Shown here piece after piece: positions 62,523-64,000 of a stretch of DNA of 64,000 bases. The notes below the pieces were generated by a model that worked only from the letters and a program-made list of their open reading frames with translations, ran no database searches and was not told the origin of the DNA. Source of the stretch: Nocardia sp. NBC_00416 (GTDB lineage Bacteria > Actinomycetota > Actinomycetes > Mycobacteriales > Mycobacteriaceae); assembly GCF_036032445.1 (NCBI RefSeq), contig NZ_CP107932.1, forward strand, positions 6,202,501-6,266,500, in the 5' to 3' direction. A program made the translations under genes and the position numbers. Positions within the stretch are counted from its first letter, which is position 1. The number at the start of each line of letters is the position of its first letter.

Positions 62523-62791
62523 TCTACGGCGTAAGGCCGGATCGGGGCCCGGTGTGGGCCGGTCGGATTGGCAAACTTTTCAAACTCCCGGGCATGCTTG
62601 TGCCGATACCGCTCGTGATCAGGATTTACCGATGCGAAGACGAGCGCCGGGGGGCGTCGAATGTGACGGGCATCTCAGCTAATCTCACTGCGGCCGATGT
62701 ACGGTTGCCAGGATTTCGGGCGGTGGTGTCCCAGGACACCCCGCCCGGCGCCGTGATCGGCGGCCGAACTGCAGGAGAGGGAAGCAGACAA

Positions 62792-63952
62792 GTGGAGACA
62801 TCTCGGGTGGGAGTAGAGGGGGATGAGACACAGCCCGTGAGCGATTCGTCGCCGCGCGGGGCGCGTGTCGGTGTCGTTCGCGAATCCGCCGCGGGCGAGC
62901 GGCGGGTCGCCTTGGTTCCGAAGATCATTCCCACCCTCGTGAAACAGGGTGTGGAGGTCGTGGTCGAAGCCGGGGCAGGGTCGGGCGCGCTCATTCCCGA
63001 TACCGCCTACGAGGAAGCCGGCGCGTCGATCGGCGACCCCTGGTCGGCCGATGTGGTCGTGAAGGTGGCCCCGCCCAGCGATGCCGAAGTGAGCAAACTG
63101 TCCGCGGGGCAGACGCTCATCGGATTCCTGGCACCGCGCAATGCCGACAACCAGATCGACGCGCTGAAGAAAGCCGGGGTACAGGCGTTCGCGGTGGAGT
63201 CCATCCCGCGGATCTCGCGCGCCCAGGTGATGGACGCGCTGTCCTCGCAGGCGAATGTGGCCGGTTACAAGGCAGTGCTGCTGGCGGCGTCGGAATCGAC
63301 CCGCTTCTTCCCTATGCTGACCACCGCCGCCGGCACCGTGAAACCGGCGACCGTGCTGGTGCTCGGCGTCGGCGTGGCCGGACTGCAGGCGCTGGCCACC
63401 GCGAAACGGCTGGGCGGCCGGACCACCGGTTACGACGTCCGGCCCGAGGTCGCCGACCAGGTGCGTTCGGTGGGCGCCCAGTGGCTCGATCTCGGGATCG
63501 ACGCCGCCGGTGAGGGCGGTTACGCCCGCGAACTCACCGACGAGGAGAAGGCGAAACAGCAGCAGGCGCTCGAAGACGCCATCACCGGTTTCGACGTGGT
63601 GATCACGACCGCGCTCGTCCCCGGCCGGCCCGCGCCGCGCCTGGTGACCGCGGCCGCGGTGGCGGGGATGAAACCGGGCAGCGTGATCGTCGATCTCGCC
63701 GGGGAGACCGGCGGCAACTGCGAACTCACCGAACCCGGTGAGATCGCGGTGAAGCACGACGTCACGATCTGTTCGCCGCTGAACCTGCCCGCCACCATGC
63801 CCGAGCACGCCAGCGAGCTGTATTCGAAGAACATCTCCGCGCTACTGGAACTGATGCTCACCGAGGGCGAGCTGAAACCGGATTTCTCCGATCAGGTGCT
63901 TGCCGATTCCTGTGTCACCCGTGACGCCGAACCGACAACGAAGGCCGAATGA
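62792..63952 (+). CDS. pntAa: NAD(P) transhydrogenase subunit alpha, part 1
   Basis: The product is 386 residues from the GTG at 62792; a GTG at 62837 (VSDSSPRGARVGVVRES) would match the usual family length better. It is the NAD(H)-binding dI component of the proton-translocating transhydrogenase. Motifs: VGVVRESAAGERRVALVPKI (alanine-dehydrogenase-like N-domain), VVVKVAPPSDAEVSKLSAGQ, the NAD Rossmann loop TVLVLGVGVAGLQALATAKR, TTGYDVRPEVADQVRSVGAQ and the mobile loop VITTALVPGRPAPRLVTAAA. The stop overlaps the pntAb start (ATGA), as expected for the split pntAa-pntAb-pntB operon of actinobacteria. It balances NADPH and NADH using the proton gradient. Confidence 0.95.
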   Translation: METSRVGVEGDETQPVSDSSPRGARVGVVRESAAGERRVALVPKIIPTLVKQGVEVVVEAGAGSGALIPDTAYEEAGASIGDPWSADVVVKVAPPSDAEVSKLSAGQTLIGFLAPRNADNQIDALKKAGVQAFAVESIPRISRAQVMDALSSQANVAGYKAVLLAASESTRFFPMLTTAAGTVKPATVLVLGVGVAGLQALATAKRLGGRTTGYDVRPEVADQVRSVGAQWLDLGIDAAGEGGYARELTDEEKAKQQQALEDAITGFDVVITTALVPGRPAPRLVTAAAVAGMKPGSVIVDLAGETGGNCELTEPGEIAVKHDVTICSPLNLPATMPEHASELYSKNISALLELMLTEGELKPDFSDQVLADSCVTRDAEPTTKAE

Positions 63953-64000
63953 TGTACAGCGAGCTCTTGGCGAATATCGCGATTCTGGTGCTGTCCGGAT
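63952..64000 (+). CDS. pntAb: NAD(P) transhydrogenase subunit alpha, part 2, 3' end missing
   Basis: Only the first 16 residues are in the window: MYSELLANIAILVLSG. The ATG overlaps the pntAa stop. The hydrophobic start matches the small membrane subunit PntAb, which forms part of the proton channel. The assignment rests mainly on operon position. Confidence 0.85.
   Translation, partial: MYSELLANIAILVLSG

Noticed and set aside
1..64000. tRNA or rRNA genes
   Set aside because: I looked for tRNA T-loop and acceptor patterns and rRNA-like segments by eye and saw none; a covariance search would be needed to exclude them.

Overview
The window is chromosomal DNA of a high-GC actinomycete of the mycolic-acid group, most likely Nocardia or a close relative. 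Three things point there. Gene content is typical: an AccA3/AccD5/AccE5 acyl-CoA carboxylase set with BirA, an acyl-ACP desaturase, a mycothiol-dependent isomerase-fold protein and LpdA. Codon use is strongly GC-rich with many GTG starts. From remembered gene order, much of bases 1-45030 follows, in opposite orientation, the M. tuberculosis segment Rv3306c to Rv3274c (amidohydrolase, GGCT-like, lpdA, glpD2, nei2, lhr, lat/lrpA/pcd, accA3, sseA, maf, accE5, accD5, birA, PH-domain protein, GtrA, purK, purE, fadE25). That comparison is from memory, not from a search.

Layout. 1-3340: amidohydrolase (5' cut), GGCT-like protein, a 68-bp tandem repeat and lpdA. 3351-5010: large palindromic repeats around an IS5-type element (IS-A). 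5447-7646: two proline-rich envelope proteins. 7732-12345: a frameshifted aminotransferase, then glpK and glpD, which form a glycerol catabolic pair. 12371-18333: small membrane protein, DNA-repair glycosylase nei2 and the giant helicase lhr, which carries two copies of the palindromic repeat in frame. 18384-21667: RHH protein, degenerate histidine phosphatase, Ser/Thr kinase, GNAT-like protein. 21692-25224: lysine catabolism (lat, lrpA, pcd). 25227-34512: patatin, the carboxylase genes with sseA, maf, an Fe-S-type regulator and birA. 34513-35525: a convergent intergenic region full of palindromes. 35526-45029: desaturase, PH-domain protein, two-component system, GtrA, purK-purE, P450, TetR, fadE25.

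45030-62000 is more accessory. It has a divergent pair of operons: three small genes including a ten-cysteine protein, facing an HTH-sensor plus PP2C phosphatase pair. A second IS5-type element (IS-B) sits exactly at the PP2C stop codon. Next come a DUF4143-type ATPase with a seven-copy iteron-like array just upstream, and a run of regulator/enzyme pairs whose shared intergenic regions hold clear palindromic operators (PadR/hydrolases, TetR/VOC, HxlR/NADP-binding protein). A paralogue of the ten-cysteine protein lies at 55344-55841 beside a P-loop kinase. After this come cutA, an FAD oxidase, a thioredoxin-reductase-like enzyme, a second GtrA, a peptidase-E-like protein, a mycothiol-type enzyme and a HIT protein. 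The window ends in the proton-translocating transhydrogenase operon (pntAa, start of pntAb).

The most unusual points are the repeat translated inside lhr, the iteron-like array before the ATPase gene, the paralogous and internally duplicated Cys-rich family, the HTH-sensor/PP2C module, the shared leader hairpin that hides the ribosome-binding site in both IS elements, and several enzymes that have lost a catalytic residue (SseA Cys to Ser, P450 without ExxR, phosphatase SHG instead of RHG).
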